Assembly (NCBI GenBank): GCA_903953055.1
Contig: CAJBIA010000159.1
Span: 1 to 64,000 of the forward strand
From: an uncultured Methylophilaceae bacterium
GTDB lineage: Bacteria > Pseudomonadota > Gammaproteobacteria > Burkholderiales > Methylophilaceae
Length of the DNA: 64,000 bases
Reading direction: 5' to 3'
Each line of letters opens with the position of its first letter. Position 1 is the stretch's first letter. Below the pieces are notes generated by a model. It ran no database searches. It was not told the DNA's origin and was given only the letters and a program-made list of their open reading frames with translations. The position numbers and the translations under genes are program-made. Shown here one piece after another: positions 27,721 to 36,339 of this stretch.

Positions 27721-28893
27721 CTATAAAGTATGCGATTTATCGCCGCTTGAAAAGCCAATAAAAGACAAATCCAAATGCTTTTCAAACGCAATCACTTTAA
27801 ATAAATCGCCCATTTCAGATGGAGATAATAATCTCTGGGCCGAAGCCGCAAGTGGTAAATAATTTACCGAATCATTCGCTGGAATAGATTGCAGCAAATT
27901 AGCAATACCAGCATTAATTAAAAATTGCGCTTGAGAGAGGAATCCTACGAGCCGAAGCCCTCTATCCACGCCGGCTTCAGCAACCCTAGTAAAATCAACA
28001 TGTGCTGTTATATCTTGCAAACCTAAATAAATCAGAGGATCCCCATGTGAGCGATGACGATAATGGCACATTAAAGTACCTTGATTACGCTGTGGATGAT
28101 AATACTCAGAGCGAGAAAACCCATAATCAATTATCAACAACATACCCGTTCGCAAAATATTGGCTAGGCTATCAACCAAACCTGATGCCATCAAACATAC
28201 TTCCGTCGTATACCCTTCCTCCAAATTAAGCTGCTTAACGAAATCTTTCAATAGAGCTGAGTCCCCATGCTTTTCTTTCAAAGCCAAGACCCCATCTGTT
28301 GAAGCCACTCCGATCTCCATAAATCCATCAACACATTTTTCAATAATATGCACCGGCAAAGCATCCAAGACTTCATTAGCAATGATCAAGCCATCAAAAT
28401 TTTCAGGTAAAGCATCCAACCAAACAACCCGATCCATCATGGTATTTGGCAACTCAGCCTGCAGTGTATTTCTCTGAACTTCACGTAAATAAGCGCTGAC
28501 TTCCAAAATCATGTAACGTGTTGGCAAATGTTCAAGCCTTGCCATTTCAAGAAGCAAATCTTTAGCAAAACGACCTGTGCCAGCACCCAACTCCAAAATA
28601 TTGCATTGTTTATTTTTTGTTTGAAGCGCATCCAGCACTTGATGAACCTGCCTTGCAATCGTCTGTGCAAAAAGTGGGGAAATTTCTGAAGCAGTAACAA
28701 AATCGCCACTTAAACCGAACTTTTTTGCACCCCCGCTGTAATAACCTAAGCCAGGGGTATATAAGGCCGCATCCATAAACTGAGCAAAGTTAATCCAACC
28801 GCCATTCTCTATGATAAGCGTTTGAATGAATGAAACCAGTAACGCACTGTGTGCGAGACCATCTGATTCAGGTTGCGGAAATGAAGTATTCAT
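27721..28893 (-). CDS. MidA/NDUFAF7-like SAM-dependent methyltransferase
   Basis: A 390-residue protein of the SAM-dependent methyltransferase family PF02636. The mitochondrial member NDUFAF7 methylates an arginine of complex I; bacterial roles are not established. Features are the N-terminal FAQFMDAALYTPGLGYYSGGAKKFG and GDFVTASEISPLFA stretches, the SAM motif ILELGAGTGRFAKDLL, and IIANEVLDALPVH. It is divergent from the pteridine reductase-like gene (45 bases), a conserved pairing in related bacteria. Confidence 0.88.
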   Translation of the reverse strand: MNTSFPQPESDGLAHSALLVSFIQTLIIENGGWINFAQFMDAALYTPGLGYYSGGAKKFGLSGDFVTASEISPLFAQTIARQVHQVLDALQTKNKQCNILELGAGTGRFAKDLLLEMARLEHLPTRYMILEVSAYLREVQRNTLQAELPNTMMDRVVWLDALPENFDGLIIANEVLDALPVHIIEKCVDGFMEIGVASTDGVLALKEKHGDSALLKDFVKQLNLEEGYTTEVCLMASGLVDSLANILRTGMLLIIDYGFSRSEYYHPQRNQGTLMCHYRHRSHGDPLIYLGLQDITAHVDFTRVAEAGVDRGLRLVGFLSQAQFLINAGIANLLQSIPANDSVNYLPLAASAQRLLSPSEMGDLFKVIAFEKHLDLSFIGFSSGDKSHTL

Positions 28894-28938
28894 AAAGACT
28901 AGATTATAATTGCTTGAACCTAAAAATCAGGAAAAAAC

Positions 28939-29691
28939 GTGGAAACCAGTTTAACAAAGAAAATTGTTTTAATAACCGGCGGCGCCAAGCGCGTAGGCGC
29001 CTCTATTTGCCGCTTGCTCCATGCAAATGGAGCAAGCCTAATGATTCACTACAGAAGCTCCGCCAATGAAGCTCGGTCGTTGCAAGCTGAACTCAACTTA
29101 CAACGTCCAAACTCTGTCGCCATTATTCAGGGTGATTTACTTAATTTATCGGTGTTACCCAGTATCGTACAAGAGACGATTAAACACTTTGGTCAACTAG
29201 ACGTTCTTATTAACAACGCGTCCAGTTACTACCCAACCGAAATAGGTGATATCAAAGATGAGCAATGGCAAGATCTAATGGGCTCAAATTTAAAAGCACC
29301 GCTATTCCTAGCGCAAGCAGCAGCAATTGAACTACGCAAGCAACAAGGTTGCATTATTAATATTACTGACATGCACGTTGAGCGACCTAAAAAAGGTTAC
29401 ATCGTTTATAGCGTTGCTAAGGCAGGACTTGTCACTCTCACTAAGTCCTTAGCGCATGAACTATCTCCCGAAGTGCGTGTGAACGCAGTTGCACCTGGCC
29501 CCGTAATGTGGCCAGAAGACAACCCACAATTTGATGAGCTTTATCGCCAACGCGTCATTTCGCAAACACTATTAAAACGCATCGGCGAGCCCAATGACAT
29601 CGCAAAAGCAGTAAAATTTCTCATTCAAGATGCGCCATTCATCACAGGCCAAATTATTGCTGTTGATGGCGGCCGCTCTCTTAACCTATAA
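28939..29691 (+). CDS. folM: SDR-family pteridine (dihydromonapterin-type) reductase
   Basis: A short-chain dehydrogenase of the FolM/PTR1 group, which reduces dihydromonapterin or dihydrofolate with NADPH. The 250 residues show the variant cofactor loop [11 protein letters not shown], with Arg after Lys as in pteridine reductases, [11 protein letters not shown], the catalytic YxxxK in YSVAKAGL, and the C-terminal [12 protein letters not shown]. The start is GTG at 28939 with AGGA 6 bases upstream. FolM versus a generic SDR is moderately certain. Confidence 0.82.
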   Translation: METSLTKKIVLITGGAKRVGASICRLLHANGASLMIHYRSSANEARSLQAELNLQRPNSVAIIQGDLLNLSVLPSIVQETIKHFGQLDVLINNASSYYPTEIGDIKDEQWQDLMGSNLKAPLFLAQAAAIELRKQQGCIINITDMHVERPKKGYIVYSVAKAGLVTLTKSLAHELSPEVRVNAVAPGPVMWPEDNPQFDELYRQRVISQTLLKRIGEPNDIAKAVKFLIQDAPFITGQIIAVDGGRSLNL

Positions 29692-29707
29692 AAGTAGTTT
29701 GTTTCTC

Positions 29708-30622
29708 ATGATTAAACATTTACCAAACAACGCCTCTAATACTTTCATTCGCCTTCGCAATAGTTTAATTAGCGCAACAGGCAAAGCCATAGGCGACTTC
29801 AATATGATTGAAAATGGCGATACCGTTTTGGTATGTATGAGCGGGGGTAAGGACTCCCATGCCATGCTAATGCTACTTCTTGCACTTCAAGAACGAGCAC
29901 CAATTGACTTTAAACTCATAGCCATGAACTTGGACCAGAAGCAACCAGGATTTCCTGCTGACATCCTGCCTACATATTTAGAAAAACTAGGGGTTGATTA
30001 TCGAATTGTAGAAGCGGATACGTATTCAATCGTTAAAGAAAAAATTCCAGAGGGAAAAACCACCTGTTCTTTATGCTCACGATTACGTCGTGGCGTAATT
30101 TATCGCACCGCCAAAGAATTAGGTGCTAATAAAATAGCACTAGGGCATCATCGCGATGACATTGTGGAGACTTTATTTTTAAATTTATTCTTTGGAGCAA
30201 AAATGAAAGCCATGCCTCCAAAGCTTGCAACGAACGACAGGCAAAATATTGTAATACGCCCGCTTGCTTATTGCTCTGAAAAAGATATTGCCGCTTATGC
30301 GCGTCAAATGGAATTTCCTATTATTCCTTGCGACTTATGTGGCTCGCAAGAAAACTTACAACGTCAAAAAGTAAAAGAGATGCTTCACGCTTGGGAATTA
30401 GAACAGCCAGGACGAATAAATAATATTTTCCGTGCCATTACTAACGTTGAGCCCTCTCACTTAGCAGACGGTCGTTTATATGATTTTAAAAATCTCACCC
30501 AGGCCTCAGTAAAAGATGAAGACCCTTTATTTGGTGATATTGTAGAAAATGAAAAAACAGAAGGTGCGCTTAGCTTAAGCGTCCGCGAAGGCACACGCAT
30601 CGAATTTATACGTAATCTTTAA
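29708..30622 (+). CDS. ttcA: tRNA 2-thiocytidine(32) synthetase
   Basis: TtcA is a [4Fe-4S]-dependent enzyme that thiolates cytidine 32 of certain tRNAs. Starting at the ATG at 29708 gives 304 residues. It has the PP-loop ATP motif [11 protein letters not shown] and paired cysteines C-S-L-C-S and C-D-L-C-G that bind the cluster, plus [15 protein letters not shown]. The frame is open further upstream but that part overlaps folM and is not conserved-looking. Follows folM by 16 bases, so probably cotranscribed. Confidence 0.95.
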   Translation: MIKHLPNNASNTFIRLRNSLISATGKAIGDFNMIENGDTVLVCMSGGKDSHAMLMLLLALQERAPIDFKLIAMNLDQKQPGFPADILPTYLEKLGVDYRIVEADTYSIVKEKIPEGKTTCSLCSRLRRGVIYRTAKELGANKIALGHHRDDIVETLFLNLFFGAKMKAMPPKLATNDRQNIVIRPLAYCSEKDIAAYARQMEFPIIPCDLCGSQENLQRQKVKEMLHAWELEQPGRINNIFRAITNVEPSHLADGRLYDFKNLTQASVKDEDPLFGDIVENEKTEGALSLSVREGTRIEFIRNL

Positions 30623-30748
30623 CAAAATTAAAGAGCGGATTTTGAGCAACTTCACAAAAATTATGTAAGAACTTGCTCGTCGCTCCTTGTCTAGGTAAGG
30701 TTTTACTCTTATCATCAACCCAACCAGCCATATTCTTGTAAAGCCCTC

Positions 30749-33298
30749 ATGTCAAAACTATTGATTGTTGAATCACCTTCTAAGGCCAAAACTCTAGAAA
30801 AGTATTTAGGCAAAGAGTTTAAAGTACTCGCCTCTTACGGCCATGTTCGAGACCTAATTCCAAAATCTGGCGCAGTAGATACTGAACACGATTTTGCAAT
30901 GAAGTATGAAATCATCGAACGCAATTCAAAACATGTGGATGCAATTACACGTGCAGTTAAAGATGCTGAAGCTATCTACCTCGCAACCGATCCAGACCGC
31001 GAAGGGGAAGCTATTTCATGGCACATTGCCGAGATTCTAAAAAGCAAAAATCTCCTCAAGAATAAATTAATAAAGCGTGTGGTTTTTCACGAAATCACAA
31101 AAAGCGCTGTTCAACATGCAATTGATCAGCCACGTGATATTTTGATGCCATTAGTAAATGCACAGCAAGCGCGTCGAGCGCTTGATTACTTAGTCGGATT
31201 TAACCTGTCTCCACTTCTGTGGAAGAAAATCCGTCGTGGTCTATCAGCAGGCCGCGTCCAAAGTCCCGCATTAAGACTAATTGTTGAGCGCGAGCTTGAA
31301 ATTGAAGCTTTTAACAGCCAAGAGTATTGGACAATCCATCTAGAGTCACGCAAACATCAACATATTTTTGATGCCAAGTTAATTCAGCTTAATGGGAAAA
31401 AAGTAGAACAATTCACAGTCATCAATCAATCACAGCAAGCAGATATCGTTGGCGAACTTTTAATCAAAAGCGCTGGCAAAACGACCGTTAGCCGTGTTGA
31501 GAAAAAACAACGTAGTCGTTCACCAGCCGCCCCTTTCACAACATCAACTTTACAACAAGAAGCAGTTCGTAAACTAGGCTTTACAACCAACCGAGCAATG
31601 CGCATTGCACAGCAACTTTATGAAGGTATTGATATTGGTGGGGGGGCGGTAGGCTTAATTACCTATATGCGTACCGACTCGTTTAGTCTAGCGGTTGAAG
31701 CGGTTGCACAAATTCGTGGCTATATTAAGGAACAGTTTTCAGCAGATTATTTGCCAAAGCTACCAATTGCCTACAAAACTAAATCAAAAAATGCGCAAGA
31801 AGCCCATGAAGCGATCCGGCCAACCGATATTTCACGCACTCCAGCAAGTGTTGAAAAAATCTTAACTCCTGAGCAATTCAAACTTTACGAAATGATTTGG
31901 AAGCGAACTTTAGCATGCCAAATGACACCTGCAAAATTTGATGCTGTGAGCGTTGATTTATCCATCGGTAGTGATGCCAACCTGTTTCGAGCCTCAGGTC
32001 AAACCTTAATCTTTCCAGGATTTATTGCGGTTTACATGGAGGGGGTTGATGATGCCGAAGAGGAAAACGAAACCAAATTACCTGTATTAGAAACGGGTGA
32101 AGTGCTGGAAGTACAAAAGATTTTTGGGGACCAGCACTTTACTGAACCTCCTCCTCGTTATGGTGAAGCAAGCTTAGTTAAAGTTCTTGAAGAATATGGC
32201 ATTGGCCGTCCATCCACGTACGCAAGCATCATTTCTACTTTACAAGATAGGGAATACGTTTTATTAGATAAGAAACGCTTTACGCCGACTGACGTAGGTC
32301 GCGTAGTAAACAAATTTCTAACCGACCATTTCACGCGCTATGTTGATTACGACTTCACAGCCAATCTTGAAAACCAGCTAGACAATGTCGCAGATGGAGA
32401 TAAAGAATGGATTCCCTTGCTGAAAGAGTTCTGGGAGGGCTTACACAAACAAATTGATGATAAAAAAGATGTTGACCGCCCGGGTACTGAATTGTTAGAT
32501 GAAGCGTGTCCAAAATGCGGCAAGCCTCTCTCTAAACAATTAAGTCGCTATGGAAGCTTTATTGGCTGTACTGGTTACAGTGACACGCCCAAATGCGACT
32601 ATAAGCGCAGTATTGGCGGCGAACTCGCCATAAGTAGCGAACCTACACTTATTGGTGTTGATGCAGATTCAGGAAAAGACATTTTATTGCTTAATGGTCC
32701 TTATGGCCCTTATTTGCAACTTGGCTTACCAGAAGCAGATAGTAAGAAAAAACCAAAACGCGTAAGCATTCCTAAAGATATACCTCTCTCAAATGTTAAT
32801 TTAGATATAGCCAAGCAATTAATTGCATTGCCACGTGATTTAGGACTGCACCCTGAAACTAATAAAAAAGTAATCTCGAATATTGGCCGGTTTGGTCCTT
32901 ACGTGAATCACGACGCGAAATTCAAATCCATTCCTAAATCCGATAGCGTTTTTGATATAGATTTAGCTCGTGCAGTAGAGTTGCTTGCGCAAGCAAATTT
33001 AGGTCCGGCACCTATTCGCGAGCTAGGAAATCATCCAACGGAAGATGGACAAATCGCAATTTACTCTGGTCGTTATGGGCCTTATGTTCAACATGGAAAA
33101 ATACGAGCAACCATCGCTAAAAGCGAAGATCCTGAATCATTAACGATGGAAGAGGCATTAGAATTACTAGCTACAAAAGCTGCTAAAGATGCGCCTGCTA
33201 AAAAGAAACCTGCCGCCAAAAAAACAACCTCGAAAAAACCTGTTATAAAAAAGGCAGCGGCTAAAAAGAAACCCGCAATCAAAAAAGCTAACATCTAA
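30749..33298 (+). CDS. topA: DNA topoisomerase I
   Basis: TopA relaxes negative supercoils. The 849-residue protein has the TOPRIM domain (KLLIVESPSKAKTLEKYL; DPDREGEAIS at 81-90), the active-site tyrosine Y306 in LITYMRTDS, the gate region SLVKVLEEYGIGRPSTYASII, one four-cysteine zinc finger (CPKCG ... CTGYSDTPKC), then C-terminal repeat modules with the GPYGPYLQLG and GRYGPYVQHG motifs. The last 35 or so residues are a Lys/Ala/Pro-rich tail (AKKKPAAKKTTSKKPVIKK) that looks like a nonspecific DNA-binding tail. Confidence 0.97.
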   Translation: MSKLLIVESPSKAKTLEKYLGKEFKVLASYGHVRDLIPKSGAVDTEHDFAMKYEIIERNSKHVDAITRAVKDAEAIYLATDPDREGEAISWHIAEILKSKNLLKNKLIKRVVFHEITKSAVQHAIDQPRDILMPLVNAQQARRALDYLVGFNLSPLLWKKIRRGLSAGRVQSPALRLIVERELEIEAFNSQEYWTIHLESRKHQHIFDAKLIQLNGKKVEQFTVINQSQQADIVGELLIKSAGKTTVSRVEKKQRSRSPAAPFTTSTLQQEAVRKLGFTTNRAMRIAQQLYEGIDIGGGAVGLITYMRTDSFSLAVEAVAQIRGYIKEQFSADYLPKLPIAYKTKSKNAQEAHEAIRPTDISRTPASVEKILTPEQFKLYEMIWKRTLACQMTPAKFDAVSVDLSIGSDANLFRASGQTLIFPGFIAVYMEGVDDAEEENETKLPVLETGEVLEVQKIFGDQHFTEPPPRYGEASLVKVLEEYGIGRPSTYASIISTLQDREYVLLDKKRFTPTDVGRVVNKFLTDHFTRYVDYDFTANLENQLDNVADGDKEWIPLLKEFWEGLHKQIDDKKDVDRPGTELLDEACPKCGKPLSKQLSRYGSFIGCTGYSDTPKCDYKRSIGGELAISSEPTLIGVDADSGKDILLLNGPYGPYLQLGLPEADSKKKPKRVSIPKDIPLSNVNLDIAKQLIALPRDLGLHPETNKKVISNIGRFGPYVNHDAKFKSIPKSDSVFDIDLARAVELLAQANLGPAPIRELGNHPTEDGQIAIYSGRYGPYVQHGKIRATIAKSEDPESLTMEEALELLATKAAKDAPAKKKPAAKKTTSKKPVIKKAAAKKKPAIKKANI

Positions 33299-33321
33299 AA
33301 GTATATTTCTTTAAGGCATAA

Positions 33322-33350
33322 AAAAAGCGGCTTAACTAAAGCCGCTTTTT
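33322..33350. terminator. Bidirectional Rho-independent terminator (topA / pbpG)
   Basis: A 12-bp stem (33322-33333 with 33339-33350, core AAGCGGCTT) with a 5-base loop is flanked by A-runs on the left and T-runs on the right. It therefore acts on both strands. It lies between the convergent topA and PBP7-like genes. Confidence 0.9.
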
Positions 33351-33365
33351 ACATCCAAGCTATGA

Positions 33366-34358
33366 TTAACTGATACGAGATGAGAAGTTACGGGCTTCCA
33401 TCCATTTGCGAATTCGTTCAGCGTCCCCGATTCGTGAAAACTTCCCCATAGAGTCCAGCAACACCATAACTACAGACTTTCCAGAGATTTCCGCCTGCAT
33501 AACTAAGCATCGTCCAGCCTCGCTAATGTATCCGGTTTTAGAAAGACCTATTACCCACTTTTGACTGTTATTTCTCACCAACAAGTTAGTATTAGAAAAG
33601 TTTACAGGATTGCGATAACCATGCAAATTAAACTCCTGGGAGGCCGAAGTGCTGACTTGTCTAATTTGAGGATAATTGTAAGCTGCACGAACCATTTTCG
33701 ATAAATCAGCAGCTGTAGATATATTCTCACTATGTAAACCTGTTGGGTCTACAAAATAACTACTCGACATTCCTAAAGCACTAGCTTTTTCATTCATGGC
33801 AACAACAAAAGCAGGGGTGCCACCTGGGTAGTTTCTACCTAAAGCTGAAGCAGCCCTATTTTCAGAAGACATTATTGCCATATGTAATAACTCGGCACGA
33901 GTTAGTTGTGAGCCAACAGGCAACTTTGAACTTGAACCTTTAAGCATATCGACATCAGCTTCTGTCACTTGGAGCACCTCGTCCATAGACTGATGTGCAT
34001 CCAACATCACCATCGCCGTCATTAGTTTGGTAACTGATGCTATCGGCGTTTGAGTATTAATGTTTTTTGCAAAAAGAATCTCACCCGTAGTTTGATCGAT
34101 CACTAGTGCTTTTGCTGAAGCAAGATGCGGCTCACCAGAGTTAACATATTTTTCAGGAAACCGATCTGACTGAAAACTTGCTTTCTGGATGTTCCCTTTA
34201 ATCAGAGCAGAATGCTTATGGGGGCTTAAAACGGTATGCGATTGTGCTTCAATCGTTGCATGCATTCGCACATGATGTTTTTTATGTGCTGCCTCAGCGG
34301 AACCAAAAGACAACGTTATTGCAAGTGCAATACTAATCGTGATTACTTTTGATGTCAT
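33366..34358 (-). CDS. pbpG: D-alanyl-D-alanine endopeptidase (PBP7/PbpG type)
   Basis: A penicillin-binding serine endopeptidase that cuts peptidoglycan cross-links in the periplasm. The 330-residue precursor has a Sec signal peptide (ALAITLSFGSAEA), a His-rich linker, then the S11 peptidase domain with S108-V-T-K111, S165-E-N167 and K274-T-G. Length and the absence of the C-terminal anchor domain of PBP5/6 favour the PBP7 type. Convergent with topA. Confidence 0.9.
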   Translation of the reverse strand: MTSKVITISIALAITLSFGSAEAAHKKHHVRMHATIEAQSHTVLSPHKHSALIKGNIQKASFQSDRFPEKYVNSGEPHLASAKALVIDQTTGEILFAKNINTQTPIASVTKLMTAMVMLDAHQSMDEVLQVTEADVDMLKGSSSKLPVGSQLTRAELLHMAIMSSENRAASALGRNYPGGTPAFVVAMNEKASALGMSSSYFVDPTGLHSENISTAADLSKMVRAAYNYPQIRQVSTSASQEFNLHGYRNPVNFSNTNLLVRNNSQKWVIGLSKTGYISEAGRCLVMQAEISGKSVVMVLLDSMGKFSRIGDAERIRKWMEARNFSSRIS

Positions 34359-34523
34359 TTAATGACCTCTATCAATTAACTTTCGAACGATATTAACTAA
34401 ATAATGTTGATTTGTCATCAACATAGCTAATGTTTATAAGCTATTTTCTCATAAAAATTTAATTTTTTTATTTTTATCGGTATATGAGAAAATGCACTTT
34501 TAAGTATATCCTGCCAATCAATA

Positions 34524-34910
34524 ATGAAAATTGATAACCATTTACAGTATTCCTCTGAACATCTTTGGGTAGAAAGTTCAAACACTGAAGAGCTTCTAGC
34601 AGGGATCACAGATTACGCTCAAGATTTATTAGGTGATATCGTATTTGTTCAAGTGCCCAAGATTGGGGCAGCAGTAACTGCAGGGGAACCTTGTGGATTG
34701 GTAGAATCAGTCAAAACAGGCTCAGACTTACATGCGCCATTAGACGGCGTTGTTACGGAAGTTAATAACACATTGCAGCTAAACCCTGAACAAATCAATG
34801 ATGCACCTTATAAAACTTGGATTTTTAAATTTAGACCAATCAATCCTGATGACATAAAAAATCTAATGAATTCAAAAGAGTATGAAAAAAAACTGGGAGA
34901 AACTAGTTAA
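34524..34910 (+). CDS. gcvH: Glycine cleavage system H protein
   Basis: GcvH carries the aminomethyl group on a lipoyl arm between P, T and L proteins. The 128-residue protein has the expected lipoyl-lysine site ESVKTGSDLHAPLDG and the C-terminal APYKTWIFKF. Neither gcvT nor gcvP is nearby in this window. The last 8 bases overlap the convergent gene encoding the helical-repeat protein. Confidence 0.94.
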   Translation: MKIDNHLQYSSEHLWVESSNTEELLAGITDYAQDLLGDIVFVQVPKIGAAVTAGEPCGLVESVKTGSDLHAPLDGVVTEVNNTLQLNPEQINDAPYKTWIFKFRPINPDDIKNLMNSKEYEKKLGETS

Positions 34911-35880
34911 GATCTTGTTGATTAGTCCCTACGACCAAGCGAACAGATTTAATCAACGCTTCGATTTCTTCATTTACCTGTGTACTAATTTCCTGCCGCA
35001 TTAAAGGCAGCTCACCCGCAAAAGCTTCATGTATTCTTTCCTTTAATAATTGCTCAAGTTCAGGCACCTCACCCTTTAACGCCGTCTCAAAATCAAACTT
35101 AGTTGCTTTAGCAAACTGGGACATTTCTGTAAACAAATCTGTTTTAATTTGTGCAGAAGCAAGTTCATAAATGCTAGGCAATGTCTCATACATCTTTTGG
35201 CTAAGAACTTGACTCGCCTCTTCTTGCAATTGTTTTAATTGCTCAGCTAAATCTTGATTCGCCTTCTCGACTATACTTTCATAAATCATTGGTAAATCAT
35301 GCAGTAAGTCATGGTGTATCTTTTCAATAGCTTTCTGATGGAAATCGGTAATTTTCTCTTGTAGTCCACCAGTAATTTTTTCAATGGCTAATGTTTGCAA
35401 GTCCAATAAACGCCCATTAACCTTTTCAACCATAGCAATCTCAAGTTGTGGCATTAATCGCTCAAATTGAGTGCTCAATTGCAAAATGGATTGCTCTTGA
35501 AGTTTTGTATAAGTTTCAATTAGTTCTGCTTGAAATATTTCTGCACGTACTTGATACATTTTTGGAATTTCGGTCGTTAAATCAGCTTTCGTTTTATCTA
35601 AAAAATCACCAGTATCGCGAATCAATGATTGCTTAGTAATTTCTAAAGCGTTAACAGTCTCTTCATTAAACTGCTGAACCAAGGGCGAGCGCAATTCATC
35701 AAGAATCTCGTTTTTAATTGTTTCTTTTTGATTCTCTATAGCAGCTTCGGTAATGGCCTTATCCAAAAACGGCTTAAGTTGTGCCATTGCAAATTCGAAG
35801 AACGCAGGCGATAGAACAGGAGGCTCTGAACCAACATATATTTGAGTCAATACTGGAATACTTTCTTGTTCAGATGTCAT
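34903..35880 (-). CDS. Helical-repeat protein of unknown function
   Basis: I do not recognise this 325-residue protein. It is acidic, has no signal peptide or membrane helix, and is almost entirely predicted helix rich in Glu, Gln, Leu and Lys. A degenerate hydrophobic-Pro-x-hydrophobic motif recurs (IPKMYQ 105, MPQLEI 143, LPMIYE 196, LPSIYE 234, VPELEQ 272, LPLMRQ 291), mostly 38 residues apart, suggesting a repeated helical rod. It is encoded between holC and gcvH on the holC strand, 27 bases before the holC start region. Function cannot be inferred. Confidence 0.8.
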   Translation of the reverse strand: MTSEQESIPVLTQIYVGSEPPVLSPAFFEFAMAQLKPFLDKAITEAAIENQKETIKNEILDELRSPLVQQFNEETVNALEITKQSLIRDTGDFLDKTKADLTTEIPKMYQVRAEIFQAELIETYTKLQEQSILQLSTQFERLMPQLEIAMVEKVNGRLLDLQTLAIEKITGGLQEKITDFHQKAIEKIHHDLLHDLPMIYESIVEKANQDLAEQLKQLQEEASQVLSQKMYETLPSIYELASAQIKTDLFTEMSQFAKATKFDFETALKGEVPELEQLLKERIHEAFAGELPLMRQEISTQVNEEIEALIKSVRLVVGTNQQDLN

Positions 35881-35907
35881 TGCTCTCTCAATTAATCAAA
35901 AAATGAA

Positions 35908-36333
35908 CTAGATCTCTTTGCTATTAGCATCATAGCTTTTGATTTCATAACCACGGTCGCGATAAAATTTATAACGTGAGCGCGCTTGCACCTTGTCTTG
36001 CTCATCAACACCAACAATCTCAATTAATCTTCGGAATCGACTAAAAAAAATCGGAGCCGGATGTTGCAAGTTAACCAACACTTCATCATGAAGAAGCTGC
36101 CCCCCTTGCCAATCCACAACTATAGGTGTGTCTGAGGCCAGCGCTTCATCTGGCGCATGGTTTGGTAAAAACTTATCCTCTAAGGCCCACAAATAATCTT
36201 TTACTTCATTTGCCAAATCAGCATTTTGTAAAAACATCATCAATTTAACGTTCTTAACAATCGCTTTTTCACCTATTTCAGCAATTTTCTGTAATTTATC
36301 CTCGACATTAAAAAAAAATTCAACTCGCGTCAT
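35908..36333 (-). CDS. holC: DNA polymerase III chi subunit
   Basis: HolC (chi) links the clamp loader to single-strand binding protein. The 141-residue protein starts MTRVEFFFNVEDKLQKIAEIG and shows the family's DYLWALEDKFLPNHAPDE and RLIEIVGVDEQDKVQARSRYKFYRDRGYEI stretches. Directly downstream of pepA (6 bases), the conserved pepA-holC order. Confidence 0.93.
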   Translation of the reverse strand: MTRVEFFFNVEDKLQKIAEIGEKAIVKNVKLMMFLQNADLANEVKDYLWALEDKFLPNHAPDEALASDTPIVVDWQGGQLLHDEVLVNLQHPAPIFFSRFRRLIEIVGVDEQDKVQARSRYKFYRDRGYEIKSYDANSKEI

Positions 36334-36339
36334 AAAATG

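Noticed and set aside
29630..29707. Extension of the ttcA frame into folM.
   Set aside because: It overlaps the folM C-terminal coding sequence (GQIIAVDGG) and adds a hydrophobic stretch foreign to TtcA. The ATG at 29708 gives the normal start.
31640..31655. A run of seven G in topA suggesting a possible frameshift.
   Set aside because: The frame continues correctly into the active-site motif LITYMRTDS and through to the end of the protein, so there is no frameshift.
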